Assembly (NCBI RefSeq): GCF_016802725.1 | Contig: NC_052665.1 | Location: 7,874,001 to 7,938,000 of the forward strand | Origin: Solenopsis invicta | Taxonomy: Eukaryota > Arthropoda > Insecta > Hymenoptera > Formicidae | Reading direction: 5' to 3' | Length of the DNA: 64,000 nt | Shown here: positions 50,301 to 61,836 of the stretch, piece after piece | Position numbering within the stretch: position 1 is the first letter of the stretch | How the letters are laid out: the number at the start of each line of letters is the position of its first letter | Position numbers and translations under genes: made by a program | The notes under the pieces: generated by a model | Seen by the model: the letters and a program-made list of their open reading frames with translations, nothing else | Told to the model about the DNA's origin: nothing | The model's database searches: none

Positions 50301-53300
50301 AGAAGATAATTTGTTTGATGTAACAAGATTGGATCATAATTATTGGAAAACATTGATGTATCTGTGTGTAACAGCTTTTACAACACTCACGTTCACTCTT
50401 GGATATTATTACATTGAGGTAAAAATATTTTGCTTTTATTTATTTAAAGTGTTAAAAACAAAATTGAATCAAATCCTTAATTTAAATTGATTCTAAATAT
50501 TGAAGTCGCATTTAAAGTGGTCTTATTAATTATAATGCATTTCTGTTTTGAAAAGTTATAATTGATTATGCAAAGTATTTAAAAAAAATAACTGTTCAAT
50601 AAAAATATTATATATATATTTTTTTATTAGAACGTAAGAAGAGATGGGCAACTCATTGCGAGAATTAATAAACTCGAGAAAGAGTTGTTAGTCTCAACAA
50701 AAGAATGTGAAGTGCTCGGCGAGAATCTAAAATCTGTCAAAGATAAGGTAAGCGTACATACGAACAAATTGATACTTGGCTACTTCGACACGTTTTCTTT
50801 TTCTATTATTAAAATCCGAACGTATGCGTACTAAAATATAAACATTTTAGTTGCATTGCATAGAAGATGAATCATTTGGTTCTAACGAAATGGTTGTATC
50901 GCTAAAAGCTGATTTAGAAATGTCACAGGTACATGCACATTTTTTCGTTTTTTTATTTATTATTATATATTAAAAATCGCACATTCTGTTATTGACGTTT
51001 TTCTGTCATAGAGCACAAAGATAGAGTTGGAGGAACAAGTAAGTATGTTGGAGAAAGATTTAGAAAATGCGACAGAAGCTGGATTAGAGCTCGAGCGTAT
51101 GCTAAGAGAGGTTTTGTCATCGAACAATGAAGTTAACCCTTTGGCTCAGTCAGTGGAAGATTTACAAGCACGATTAGACGCTCAACAAGCCGCGAATGAA
51201 TCCTTGACGAATGCACTGAATTTTAAGGCTCAAGAGGTAAGAGCTAAATAATTTGTTTACAACATATTATTTAGAAATCAATTCTATTTCGTTTGATTTT
51301 TTTGTATTAGAAAAGCACTAATTATTTTTTATTTCACTGATGTGGTATCTATATATCTGCACTAATATAATAGATATTTTTAAAGATATTATTTAAATTA
51401 GTATGTTTATATTCTTTAATTTTGTTACATTCTTTACATTTTATTTTCTTTATTTTATTATCTTATCTATTAATTTTTCATAGATGATTTACATGTTAGT
51501 TAATATACGTGATGAATTTATTGCAGATTGAAGTTTTATCAGCAGATCTTGTCTCTGCTAAGAAGAAATGTGAGGAACTTGAAATAGAATATTCGCAAGC
51601 ACAGGATGAATTGGCGACTCAAAAAAATCTTAAAAACGATATAGAACAAACGCTAACAAATAAAATACATAATTTGGAAGAGCAAGTAAACGAAGTAAGT
51701 TCGTAATTATTAATCAAAATATCATACTAATCAATATACAAGAAATGGAAATATGTTTAATAATTACTGGTAGGTGCTTAATGTGATTCAGTTATTAAAA
51801 TACATTTTTTTCTAGTTGTCTATTGAAAAGTCGTCATTGTATAAAGAGTTGAGAGGCAAAGAGATAGAAGTGAAAGAACTATTGGAAATTATTAGCCAAG
51901 TAAAATCAAACAATTTAGATTTGGAAAAGTTATATGACGTATCTCGCATTAAAATTGAAGCAGTGCAATTGCGTGAGGAGAGGGACGAATTAAAGATGCG
52001 ATTAAATGATGTTGATGGTGCTCACCAATTGTTAGAAGGTACTTTCTTAAAGATAAAGATATTTAAATTTGTATCTAACGTCAACATTTTTTGAACTAAC
52101 GTATTAACAATACTTTTTTTGTATGTCAGAGCATATGAAAATTGTTAAGGAGGAAATAGTCGCTTTAAGCGATCAATGTAAAATGGCTGAAAAAGAAAAG
52201 AAAGATGCAGAGACACGACTTGAGGTTTTGTCAAAGTTCTTCCAAGAAAAGGAAACCGAACGGCAAAAGTAAATGATTACTTTTAGAATTTTATATTTAA
52301 GAATTCATTTTACTTAAATACTATTAACATTGTAATTATTTTAGGGAAGAAGCCATTTGGTTACAAAAACAAGGAGAAGTAATGTCGACGGTTGAAAGGT
52401 TGCATACAATGCAAAATGAAATTCAAAATTACAAGTAAGTACAATTGCACTATTTGATGGCAATAATTATGTTCAAGGGAAATCTAATTTGCGAAAATTA
52501 AATTACGTCATTAGAATCAATTGGTTATTTCCGTGTGCATCGTCGTGATTACAAAAATTAGTTTAACAAGTTTGCGCACTGCAATTACAGAAAATTGAAT
52601 TTCAGGCAACAAATAGAGGTGTTAAAACGAGAGATCGTAGATCAGGAGAGAGAATACAAAAATCAAATATCTACTCTAGAAACAAAAGCACACGAGCAAT
52701 GGGTATGTGTAACACACATGAGAAAAAAACGATTATATATATTATATTAGAAAATACTCATTAAAATTTTATTTTATTTTATAAGGTTGCTGCCCGTCAA
52801 AACGAACGTCGTTTGGAAGAATCGAAAGCTGAGGCCGGCCAGTTACGTAATCGCCTTACACTTGTAGAGAAAAACTTAAATGACGCCGATCCTGAAGCAA
52901 AACTACACCGTAAGTTTTCTCGTTACAAGTTTTTAAATTATACCCTTATTTAGCAAAGAATCTGATAACAAATAATTAAGTACAATTTTAACTTGAATCG
53001 AATCTTACAGTAGACCATTGTTTCATTAAACTTTTACTACTTCTATAGAAATGTATATCTGTTTTTCATAGACGAACAATGATTTATCATAAAGACGTTA
53101 TATAAATTTTGCATAGTAACGTTGCGTAGAGTAAATCCACTTAGTATCTAGCTAGTAATAATTTTAAAAATCTGTTGTATAGTAATATTATCTAAAATAA
53201 CAAGCACGTATTTCGGCAACGTTCTTCTACAGACAGTGGATCGCAAAATATCAATGAAATTATGTCTTCGGATTGTATGTTTTTTTAAACTGATTTCCAA

Positions 53301-54440
53301 ACACAGGCCTGGAAACGAACGGGGAAACGGCGACTTCCCCGCCACTGTTCATAGGAGCAGAATCGTCCAGTTCTCCCGTAATGTTTAGTGGTTCCTCGGG
53401 AGTCCCACCGCCCCCGCCACCCTCCTATCGGGCGAATTGTTTCCCACCATATTTACCGCCCTTGCCACCGCCAGTCGTTGCTTCTGGTTTACCTCCGTAC
53501 GATATTAGTCAACGTCCTCCGCCTCTTGGCGGCAGACTATCATCACCCCCGCCGATGTTACCGCCGCCGGCATTGCATCGTCCTCCGGCATCCGGGGGCA
53601 GATATGAGAACGCCGGTACGCCGCCACCGCCTATGTCTCCGCCGCATTTACTTCCACGCTTCGATCACCATAGATCACCGCCTCCATTCGGTGGCGATTA
53701 TATCCCGCCTCTTCCTCCACCTGGCACAATTTTTCCTCCACCTCTCGGGGCGACACATCCATGGGGTGAAGAATCACTGCCGCATCCGCGCAATTCTGGT
53801 TTTCATCCTCATCAACGAGAGCAACGTGCGCGCAATCATAAAGGTTTGTTATATACGATATAAACACGCAAATTCAACGATGCGTATTTCATCGATGTAA
53901 TTGTTAATCCGTTAGATCCGCTCGATCGTTTTCCATCTTTTTGGGAAGTTCATACATTTTTATTGTTATTATTATCTGCCGTTTTATTTTTGTGCATGCA
54001 AGGACACAATCGTTTCTTCAAAGTGAAACAATTTTGGAGTACTATGGAAGGAAATAATACCAAATAAAATGTCAGGTTAAAGAGTTTATAATCAATGATT
54101 TTAATTTATGCTAATGACATAATGCATCTTTAATTTTTTAACATATTTTTGGTTAATTTTTATTATTGTTAAAAATTCTTTTTATGAACTTCAAATAAAA
54201 GTTATCTTGAATTTTCCTATTTTTTATGAGTTTTTATATAATATTTTAATAAGTTTTCCTTTCACCGTTCTACATTTTAAATTGTAGAGTCATCTTTTTT
54301 GTAGCAGTAAAAAAACATATTGAAACAAAAAATATATAAATATTTTACTTAATTATATTTTAATTATATATTAATATTTTTTAGGTTCCTTACATTCTTC
54401 GGGAGAATCGCTGGATAAAGGGCATCATGGGAAAGTCTAA
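47371..54440 (+). CDS. Tango1: Tango1 (MIA3-like), ER-exit-site cargo receptor
   Basis: Seventeen exons: 47371-47494, 47599-47732, 47891-49727, 49899-50036, 50139-50200, 50281-50418, 50631-50747, 50851-50928, 51012-51236, 51527-51694, 51816-52038, 52130-52268, 52345-52434, 52606-52702, 52786-52909, 53307-53843 and 54385-54440. Every phase joins, giving 1428 residues, about the length of the fly protein. Order of parts: signal peptide (about 1-28), luminal MIA/SH3-like domain (about 30-110, with KQLCYDLNC and VFSKGAGKRTDLWGVEIKGKRGFAP), a long acidic Ser/Thr-rich luminal region including DDAEDDEEEEDTEE, a membrane segment (about 788-809), coiled coils (about 815-1230, with EVLSKFFQEKE and ARQNERRLEESKAEAGQLRN), and a Pro-rich C-terminal region that binds COPII coat in the family. 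Its known job is loading bulky cargo such as collagen at ER exit sites. The exon 6 start could be 50281 or 50284. Confidence 0.96.
53233..53274 (+). CDS. Candidate 42-nt cassette exon of Tango1
   Basis: Between the exons ending at 52909 and starting at 53307 lies a segment with a cag acceptor and a gtatgt donor. It is exactly 42 nt and in the same phase, so inclusion would add HSGSQNINEIMSSD without breaking the frame. It sits between the coiled coil and the Pro-rich domain. Confidence 0.5.
54003..54067 (+). CDS. Candidate alternative last exon of Tango1
   Basis: An acceptor (gcatgcaag) in the last intron opens an exon in correct phase, encoding GHNRFFKVKQFWSTMEGNNT plus K and a stop. A polyadenylation signal AATAAA overlaps the stop codon (54063-54068). 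It would replace the 18-residue SLHSSGESLDKGHHGKV-type tail. Confidence 0.35.
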
Positions 54441-55510
54441 GTTTTGTATCTTGTTATTCAATATACTTGTACAAAGGCCAAATCATCACTGTATCAGTGA
54501 GAGTTCTCATTGTATTACAATTATAAATAAATAAGTGATGATGAAAATTGTACGTCGAATATATATTAACAGAAAGAAACGTATTATACAGGGATTCATT
54601 AAACAGTGTCAATGTTGTTATTATATATCTGTGATTATTATATAATAGACTGTTTCCCTATTGCTTTTGTTAAATTTTTTTATCATCCGTTATCCGACAA
54701 ATTAGCAATTCTTTTGTTTTACGATTTTAGAAATACGTATAGCAAGTTATTTGTAAAAAAAAATTGAGAAAAATATTTTTATACGTTCTAATTGTACCGT
54801 AAAAACGAAAGAAACATTACAAACTTGTAATTAAGTTATACATCTCTGGTGAAAACATTTATATATATACTTTAGATATAAAGAAATGTTTGACTTGTAG
54901 TAAAATAAAATGTAATAAAATTCTTATAATCAATGTAGATATGAAAGATATAATTGTTATATGATTTTAAAAATCGAAATAAATTGTAATTTATTATTAT
55001 AGGTTGTGTTACTGTAGATTTAATTATATTATTTTAGCTAAAATTAGATATCTTTTTATTTTTCTTTTTATTAAAATAACCAAAATGAAATGTTAAACCC
55101 ATATAATCAATTTGTGACGTAATTATATATAAACCATGTTTTATTTTCTATATTTATATACTTTTTATAAAACACAATTCGTTTAATTTATTTGTAAAAT
55201 TGTTTGCCTCCAAAAAAATGAAAATTATGCATTTATTATCTATAGAAATATTTCCTTTTTACAATTTATACTCAGCAAAATGCGAGATATACAAGTAATG
55301 TAATATTTAAATACTTACAATAGTATTTAAATGTACTTACAATATTCACAATCCAGGGAAAGGGCGAGGAATGCACGCAATATCTTTTCATTTTTGCCTG
55401 TATGTATGTCGCAACTTTGTAAAAACCATTTTCTCTCTTTGTTTCTTATCACAAACAGTGGATATGGATGATAAAGTGTAATGATATTATAAATATAATT
55501 ATCGATAGTG
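54441..55510. other. Convergent 3' UTRs of Tango1 and syntaxin 5
   Basis: AT-rich, without genes. Tango1 has AATAAA at 54526. On the opposite strand a TTTATT at 55232-55237 could serve syntaxin 5. Several other weak signals exist, so the transcripts may overlap. Confidence 0.55.
54526..54531 (+). terminator. Tango1 polyadenylation signal AATAAA
   Basis: The first canonical signal after the principal stop, 86 nt downstream. Confidence 0.6.
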
Positions 55511-57726
55511 TTATGCTAAAAACACTACAAAAAATATAAAGAAAAATATCAGAACTGCGAATATCTTTATCATTAACCATCTATTGCTTGTCACAGACTG
55601 AAAGTACTTTAGTATTTCCGTGTGTGCAGCTTCCACATTTAGCTCAGTATCCTCTATATTGCTGTCTATCCTGCAAATTAATTATAAATTCAAGAATTAG
55701 AAAATTATACAATTTTCGACAAATTAAAATATTTTTCAAAATACCCATTTTATTTCTTTTCATATTATAATCATTATTTTTTCTTACCTTTCAACCATTT
55801 CTTCTTGTTCCTTTACCATATGCGCTAATTGCTGGAAAATACCTCCTAATTCAACTATAGTAGATTCTATGTTTTGCATAGTTTCGGCTCTCGATTGCAG
55901 GTACGCATCCTTTAAGAAGCAAATATATTTATACCCATTATAATATATATTTAATTAAATAATTACACTCGCATGCTGCTATTACTTACGGTATCATCTT
56001 GTATAAATTGTTGCTGTAACTGCTGATTCATTCCACCTTCCAAATCTATTGCAACTGAATTACTAGACATTTCTTCTTGTAATAATAAAGAACCTTGTTT
56101 CCCAGAAACAACACTTGGGGGGAGCATAGTGGACAGAGATCCTTGAGTGAACTGCTGTCTTCTACTTTGTTCCTCCCTCATATTCTGCATCAAGTAATTT
56201 ACATGTTATTATTTCTTAATTTCTCTTAATTATTATTTCTTCTATTACTAGACATCGGATTCTTTAATGCAAATATTTATTGCACATATGCATAATATAC
56301 ACAAAAATATGCATTTTTAGATATTTTTTAAGACAAATTTCTATTTTGACCTCATTTTCTAATTTACTTTCTAAAAAATATGCAATTTCTATAAGAATCC
56401 AGTACTTATCACACACATTAATATGTTTAACTTTCTCCATAATATTTATAATTTCATATTCTTTCTCTCCCCCTCCCCTCCCTTTTGTTAATATCAATTA
56501 AATGTACTGTTCATAATATTGATAACAAAAAATATTTAAAGAAAACATGTAATTTATCATATTACATTAATTTTTTTTCTAAAATAGAAATGAATTGATG
56601 TTATACTAAAATATTCTATGATAATTGTTTGAAATTAGAGGATATTTTTTTTTAATATGCATCCTAAACATCCCTTATGGAAATTAGGTCATACGACGCT
56701 GGAGAAGAGAGGATATGTTGTTTTTAGGTTACGTACCTCAGAGCGAACTTCCAAGACACTTTTGAAATGATTAGACATATTAGCTAGCTTTGATTGCAAT
56801 GCCATCACAATCGAAGATGAATGGGAGGCAATGTGATGACTCTGCAAGGAGCCAAAGCTTTCTCTCTGTGACTTTCCGAGTTCCTGCAGCTTTCCAATCT
56901 GAAGGTTCAAGCTCTTTAGATCTTCTTTTATAATATTCGTAAGCTCCTCAATCTCCATTTGCCTATCATTAAATATAGATTTCTTCTTGGCCACTGCAAC
57001 AAACAATGTTGGTTATTACAGGACATTTTTAATGTTTTTTGGAGTTGCTAATTCTTATTATTTTATAGTGCAATCTATTTTTTCATTATATTATGTATGT
57101 TATTTATAATAAATTCTAGACAGTAAAAGTTACCGGTAACAATCAATAATAATTTTAACAATATTTCTAGCAAAAACACTTCCATAGTTTTCTAACAGAG
57201 AACTTAAAGCTCAAGATATATCAAATTTGACACAGATTTGTGCATAATGTTCCAAAAAAAAGCTACAATCTCCTTCGCAATAAAGATAGAAGTTTGCAAT
57301 ATTCTACTTGGACGCAACATATTGAACCGCCTACACTACGCTTGCAGCTGAGTTCTTACATAGGGCAAGTTTCTCCAGCTTAGTATACGTGCTGGCAATG
57401 TTTCTGCCAATGTTCTTGGCTATCATCATAAAGTTCGAGTAGCTCTGTATCTGACGTGCACGGCGTGGATTTTGCAGGTTGGTGGTGGTCTGCATCATGG
57501 TCCTGCTCTGCATGGAGCGGATCGCGTTGGTGAACTCGTTGGTCCTGTCGCGGGACGTCATGGTCGGCGTCGTCGTCGTCGTCGGCTGCTCGCTTTCCTC
57601 AACAGCTTCCTCGCTCAACAATCTGCCGCTCGCCTCGTCTCCATCGTGATAGTACCGCGAGTCGCCTGTGCTCGCAAAGTCACGATTTGCCACGGGCCCT
57701 ACGACGTGACGTCTGCGTGCTGACAT
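55511..57726 (-). CDS. Syx5: Syntaxin 5, ER-Golgi / intra-Golgi Q-SNARE
   Basis: Five minus-strand exons: 57360-57726, 56737-56993, 55990-56184, 55788-55909 and 55511-55670. Phases join, giving 366 residues (human long form 355). Conserved parts are MTSRDRTNEF (56-65), the Habc bundle with SVLEVRSE at its end, the SNARE motif (about 275-335) containing ESTIVELGGIFQQLAHMVKE and VEAAHTEILKYFQSVTSNRW, and a C-terminal membrane anchor ending FFVVFLA. Syntaxin 5 forms fusion complexes for ER-to-Golgi and intra-Golgi transport. The N-terminal extension starts MSARRR, an arginine cluster like the ER-retrieval signal of the long human isoform, and a second Met sits at the short-isoform position (57561). 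It is tail-to-tail with Tango1. Confidence 0.97.
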
Positions 57727-58110
57727 CGCAGCATCCTCTCAGCTTTCTCCACGTGCGCGCGTGTCCCGAGGGCCTCGACCACCACCGGGTACGGTAACGT
57801 CAACAAATTGCAATGGTGACGACGGCGGTGGCGGCGACAGCGGACACGTCCGCATGACATCCACACATGACAGACCTTTGCATCACGTTCATCACGTACG
57901 CGCGCAACCGCGCGGTGTGAGTGCATACGCGCCTATATGCAATTGGGTCATAGAAAAGGCATTGTCACGCGCGGCAAGTTTGAAGCGCCGCGTGGCACCC
58001 GCGACGACGCGCCATTTCTCGTGCGGTCGGAAATACGCGGACGCGCGACATTCAAACGTTTCGCGATATCGCTTACGCTTTGCGTAATTGACGATAGAAA
58101 GTCAGTATTA
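57727..58110 (-). promoter_or_regulatory. CpG-rich upstream region of syntaxin 5
   Basis: GC- and CpG-rich sequence directly upstream of the syntaxin 5 start, with an abrupt return to AT-rich DNA at about 58.1 kb. It is the likely promoter and 5' UTR. Open frames here are composition artefacts. Confidence 0.5.
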
Positions 58111-59598
58111 AAAAAAAAAAGAAAAAAATTGTGGATTTGCTAGCATCAACTCGTTGGCATCAATGATAGAGAAGAAGAGGGTAATATGGCACCTATTTTT
58201 ATTTTATTGAATAACTTTATTAATAATCAATATTTTATATTGAAAGTTAAATGATTACGTTCGTTAAAATGTTGTTTAAAAGATTTTAGTTTCAAAGTAA
58301 TGAAATATTTATTACTTGGGACACGATTTATAAAATTGCGACGCACTGCGTAATGGTGAATGACTAGCCCAAAAATAAATTCAAAAAATTGATTTAGTTT
58401 AAAAGACACACAGTATTTTGTTACAAAGTTTTATATTTTTAATGTTTCATTATTTAGAATTTTCCAGCATTTAGAGACATCATTTATAGATATTATTTTA
58501 CCTTTGTTTTTAAACAAAAATAAAATAATGTCTCTAATGTTTCCGAACGCAGTCCTCTAAAGTGACAATCGATTTATTGAAGAAATATTTTAACATGAAA
58601 ATTTCTCTTAAAAAGCCGTATTAACAAAATTCCATGTTATTGTTTAACTTTACATAACTCGAAATGTGTGCAATGTACCCCAAATAAAGAGTTAAAAAAA
58701 ACACTCAATGATACATATATCATATTCGTGTAATAACACGCTCAAATTGAAAAAAAGATGTGTAATTAAGTGCTAAGTGTGTAATTAAATGCTGTACCTT
58801 GAAAAGATTTAGAAGTGCTGAAAAGTACAAATGCCTTATAACAATTGTCAGCTATTGTGTATTGGCATATTAGCGCCACTAAAAAACGAGGGGAATACTA
58901 AACGAATAATTCTATAAGCAATTATTAGATTATATCATCTAATAACGGGGATAATAGGTATAGTCGTAATGTCCACAGTAACCAGCAAATACATCCCTTC
59001 TTCGTTATTATACTACTAAATTGGCATTACTAATTCGGATGGCGCCCGGAGCGAATCGCCCTCTTCGCCTTCCTTCTTACTACGCTACTATGTTCGATTA
59101 TCGAAAACGTCAATATCTATTTATTCTGTTATACACATATTAATTACTATTTACTTAATAATTATTAATTATTTATACATATTAATTACTATTTATTTAT
59201 TTAAAAAAAAAAATTTGCGTTATTATTTTGGAAATTTAATTGAACGATTAAAGTGTTAAAATAGTTTTAAAAACATTTTTTCGTAAATTACTTTAAAAAT
59301 AACATTATCCATTATGTGAGGGCATTACAAACGATTTAAAAAATTGCTTTAACATTTAGATAAATTTTGAACTTAATTTTAAGCTTTTTTTGACAATTCA
59401 GAGAGAAAATTTCAAGAAATTTTATTTGTATAATTACATCCATAATTGTTTATTAAAATATTTAATATATTTAGATTCGTGTCTTTTAATTTAAAACTAA
59501 TTTGGATTTTTATATATCATTTTGAGACCGTAATATATATATATAAAAAGCAGAATATTTAAATCGTAAATTTATGTCACAGTTACAAATTACAAATA

Positions 59599-59972
59599 CA
59601 TTGAGAGAAAAGTGTCTGGCATTTGTAACTACAATTACATAGTAAAATAATTATGGCCATACCTCCATTTTTATAGTTATTAATTCTATAATGTAAGTAA
59701 TAATAATTTTACGTATTAATATAGTGAAATATCAAGGTATAAATGATAAAAATAAAATAAACGTTTTTATATAGTAAATACAATCACAATTACAATGAAT
59801 ACAATTACTTTTTCAACATTTGCTTATTATTTACGTAGTAATAATAATTAATAACTTGCCAATTAATAATTTGCACGATTAAAACAACTACAAATACATA
59901 GTCGGCATTGAAAATAACTATGAATTATGTAGTTAAATTATAATTATTGCAACTACATTTTTTCTCTCAGTG
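59599..59972. repeat. TA-flanked MITE (TIR cattgagagaaaa)
   Basis: It starts cattgagagaaaa and ends ttttctctcagtg, each bordered by TA. It shares this terminus with elements in the large 15-36 kb region, so the family is not limited to that intron. Confidence 0.75.
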
Positions 59973-60602
59973 TAATTATCGGAATGTAATACATTACTAA
60001 ATATTATTGTAATATTTACTAAATATTATTGTAATACAATACATTGCTATTATTTTATTATATCAACTTTTCTCTGGTCTTACAGCATGACTTATACAAT
60101 CTGCAAACAATATATCTGTACGTATGTGTAAAAATACGTGAAAGTAACATTACAGGACATTTTTCTTTTTATAAAATTATAAAAAAATTGCTATACGTTC
60201 CTTGGTAAATTTTTCTGTCAATTTTTTTCTTTGTAAATCATTTACGGACGTCTACTTGCGCAGACATTTGACTACATAATTGTACATGCCTTACAGGATA
60301 CTCGCGTTTTTCAGCGCTGTCGATACCATTGTCAAGGAAGCTAGAAAAGGAATGGGATATCTGGATACATGCATAGGAAGTACAGCTTTATTAAATACTC
60401 AACTTTGTATAATCTTTCATACAGGATAAAAATCTTCGTCTCGTTCAATAAGCATACGAGTAATATGCTAATGTGATACAGCAGTTGTAATTTACTTCAT
60501 ATTCGTATTTGGTCGCATGAAACGTGACAAACTGGACTGGCGCAAATATTCCACTCGGCGGACGACAGTGTAGTATAATTAGTTATTACAAAATGGCCTT
60601 GC

Positions 60603-60607
<5 letters not shown>

Positions 60608-60650
<43 letters not shown>
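60608..60650. repeat. (TA)n microsatellite
   Basis: An uninterrupted TA repeat of 43 nt. Confidence 0.95.
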
Positions 60651-60658
<8 letters not shown>

Positions 60659-61581
60659 TTCTATTTAAATATGACTGTCAACCAGTAAACTGGCGTTGAT
60701 ACGTGAAGGATACATAGAGCATGTAGTTTTATGTATCGGCGCTTTCACCTTTTTTGCTGGCTATTTATGGTAAACCTGAATGAGATATGTAAGAATTACA
60801 TTTAGGAAATATATATCGATTACTAAATATGCATTTAGCCGTTACATACCAGTTTTAGTTTCACTAATTTATAAAATATATAAAAATCTTCAACGCCATT
60901 TCGATACGTCCGATAAATGGATACATATAAGTGTTATAAATTAGAAAGGAGAGCTTTAAATAATTAAACTGAAAAATACAAAAAAATCACACAGTAACAT
61001 TTTATTTCCATATCAATCGCTGGACGTCTCTTAGAAGTATTTCACAAAACTATTCGCAGAGTATATAGTAAAATGTTTAACTAAAAAACGTAAACGAGCA
61101 TTCAGTGTTAATTCTCATCTATTTTAATCCCACGTTGAACCTGAGAATTTTAATTGGAATCATTTAAAAGCTTTTAATCAATTAATTAAAATTAAACAAA
61201 TTATCACAATTAATTGTAACTAATTAGCCCCCCCCCCTCTCTTCTCAACTCCTCGTATTATCCATCTATTTATAAATATCCCAGTTTATCCTTTTCAGCG
61301 ACGGCGATCTCTTCCTTTTTTCCCCCGAGAGAGACGCAGGTAAACGTCGTAAACTACTGTATCCAGAAGCGATAGGAAACAACAGAAACACAACTTTATA
61401 TGTATATATATGTATATATTATAGTAATATTTTATTTTAATGCGGTGCACACTCTCGGTGTGGCACCAGAGTTACTCTACTACAGCCACGTAATAAAGGT
61501 CGTTTCACCTTTTCCCCCTCCCCCCCGAAATTTATCAGGACGTTGATCTTTGACGTGTTCCGTAAACGAACGGATAGCCTT

Positions 61582-61836
61582 TTAGGCGTTCAATGTCGGT
61601 GTGTTTTTCGGTATCTCGTTGTTGAAGTCCTCGAGCGTCTCACGACTCTCAGCCTCAGGCTCGGGCTTCACCGTTGGCTGCGGGTTGCCTCCGACGACAG
61701 TCGTCGGTGGTAGCGTCGTATCGGTACTATTCTGCGGCTTTATGTCGATTATGCGAATGCGGAACGCAGTACCATTTTCATCGTCGCCACTCGTGTAAGT
61801 CGTTTCGTTAATTGTCACCACGTGACCGTTGATAAT
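61582..61836 (-). CDS. Icarapin-like secreted protein, last exon (rest outside window)
   Basis: The final exon, phase 0, encodes 84 residues after a clear acceptor (gattgcag). It opens IINGHVVTINETTYTSGDD and closes EDFNNEIPKNTPTLNA. Both blocks match the C-terminal part of icarapin, a secreted glycoprotein first described as a honeybee venom allergen and also expressed in non-venom tissue. Asn-X-Thr/Ser glycosylation sites are present (NET, NST). Between the blocks lies a variable Pro/Thr/Glu stretch. The family is roughly 200 residues, so about 60 percent is missing here. No earlier exon could be found up to the window edge, so the gene continues to the right across an intron of at least 2.1 kb. 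Nothing in the exon suggests decay. Confidence 0.85.
   Translation of the reverse strand: MINGHVVTINETTYTSGDDENGTAFRIRIIDIKPQNSTDTTLPPTTVVGGNPQPTVKPEPEAESRETLEDFNNEIPKNTPTLNA

Larger units (their letters stand above)
58111..61567. other. Intergenic DNA between syntaxin 5 and the icarapin-like gene
   Basis: AT-rich, no gene supported. It holds a MITE (59599-59972), a (TA)n tract, a 9-bp-arm palindrome at about 58927-58953 (ttattagat...atctaataa) and, at the right, the probable 3' UTR of the icarapin-like gene. Confidence 0.55.
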
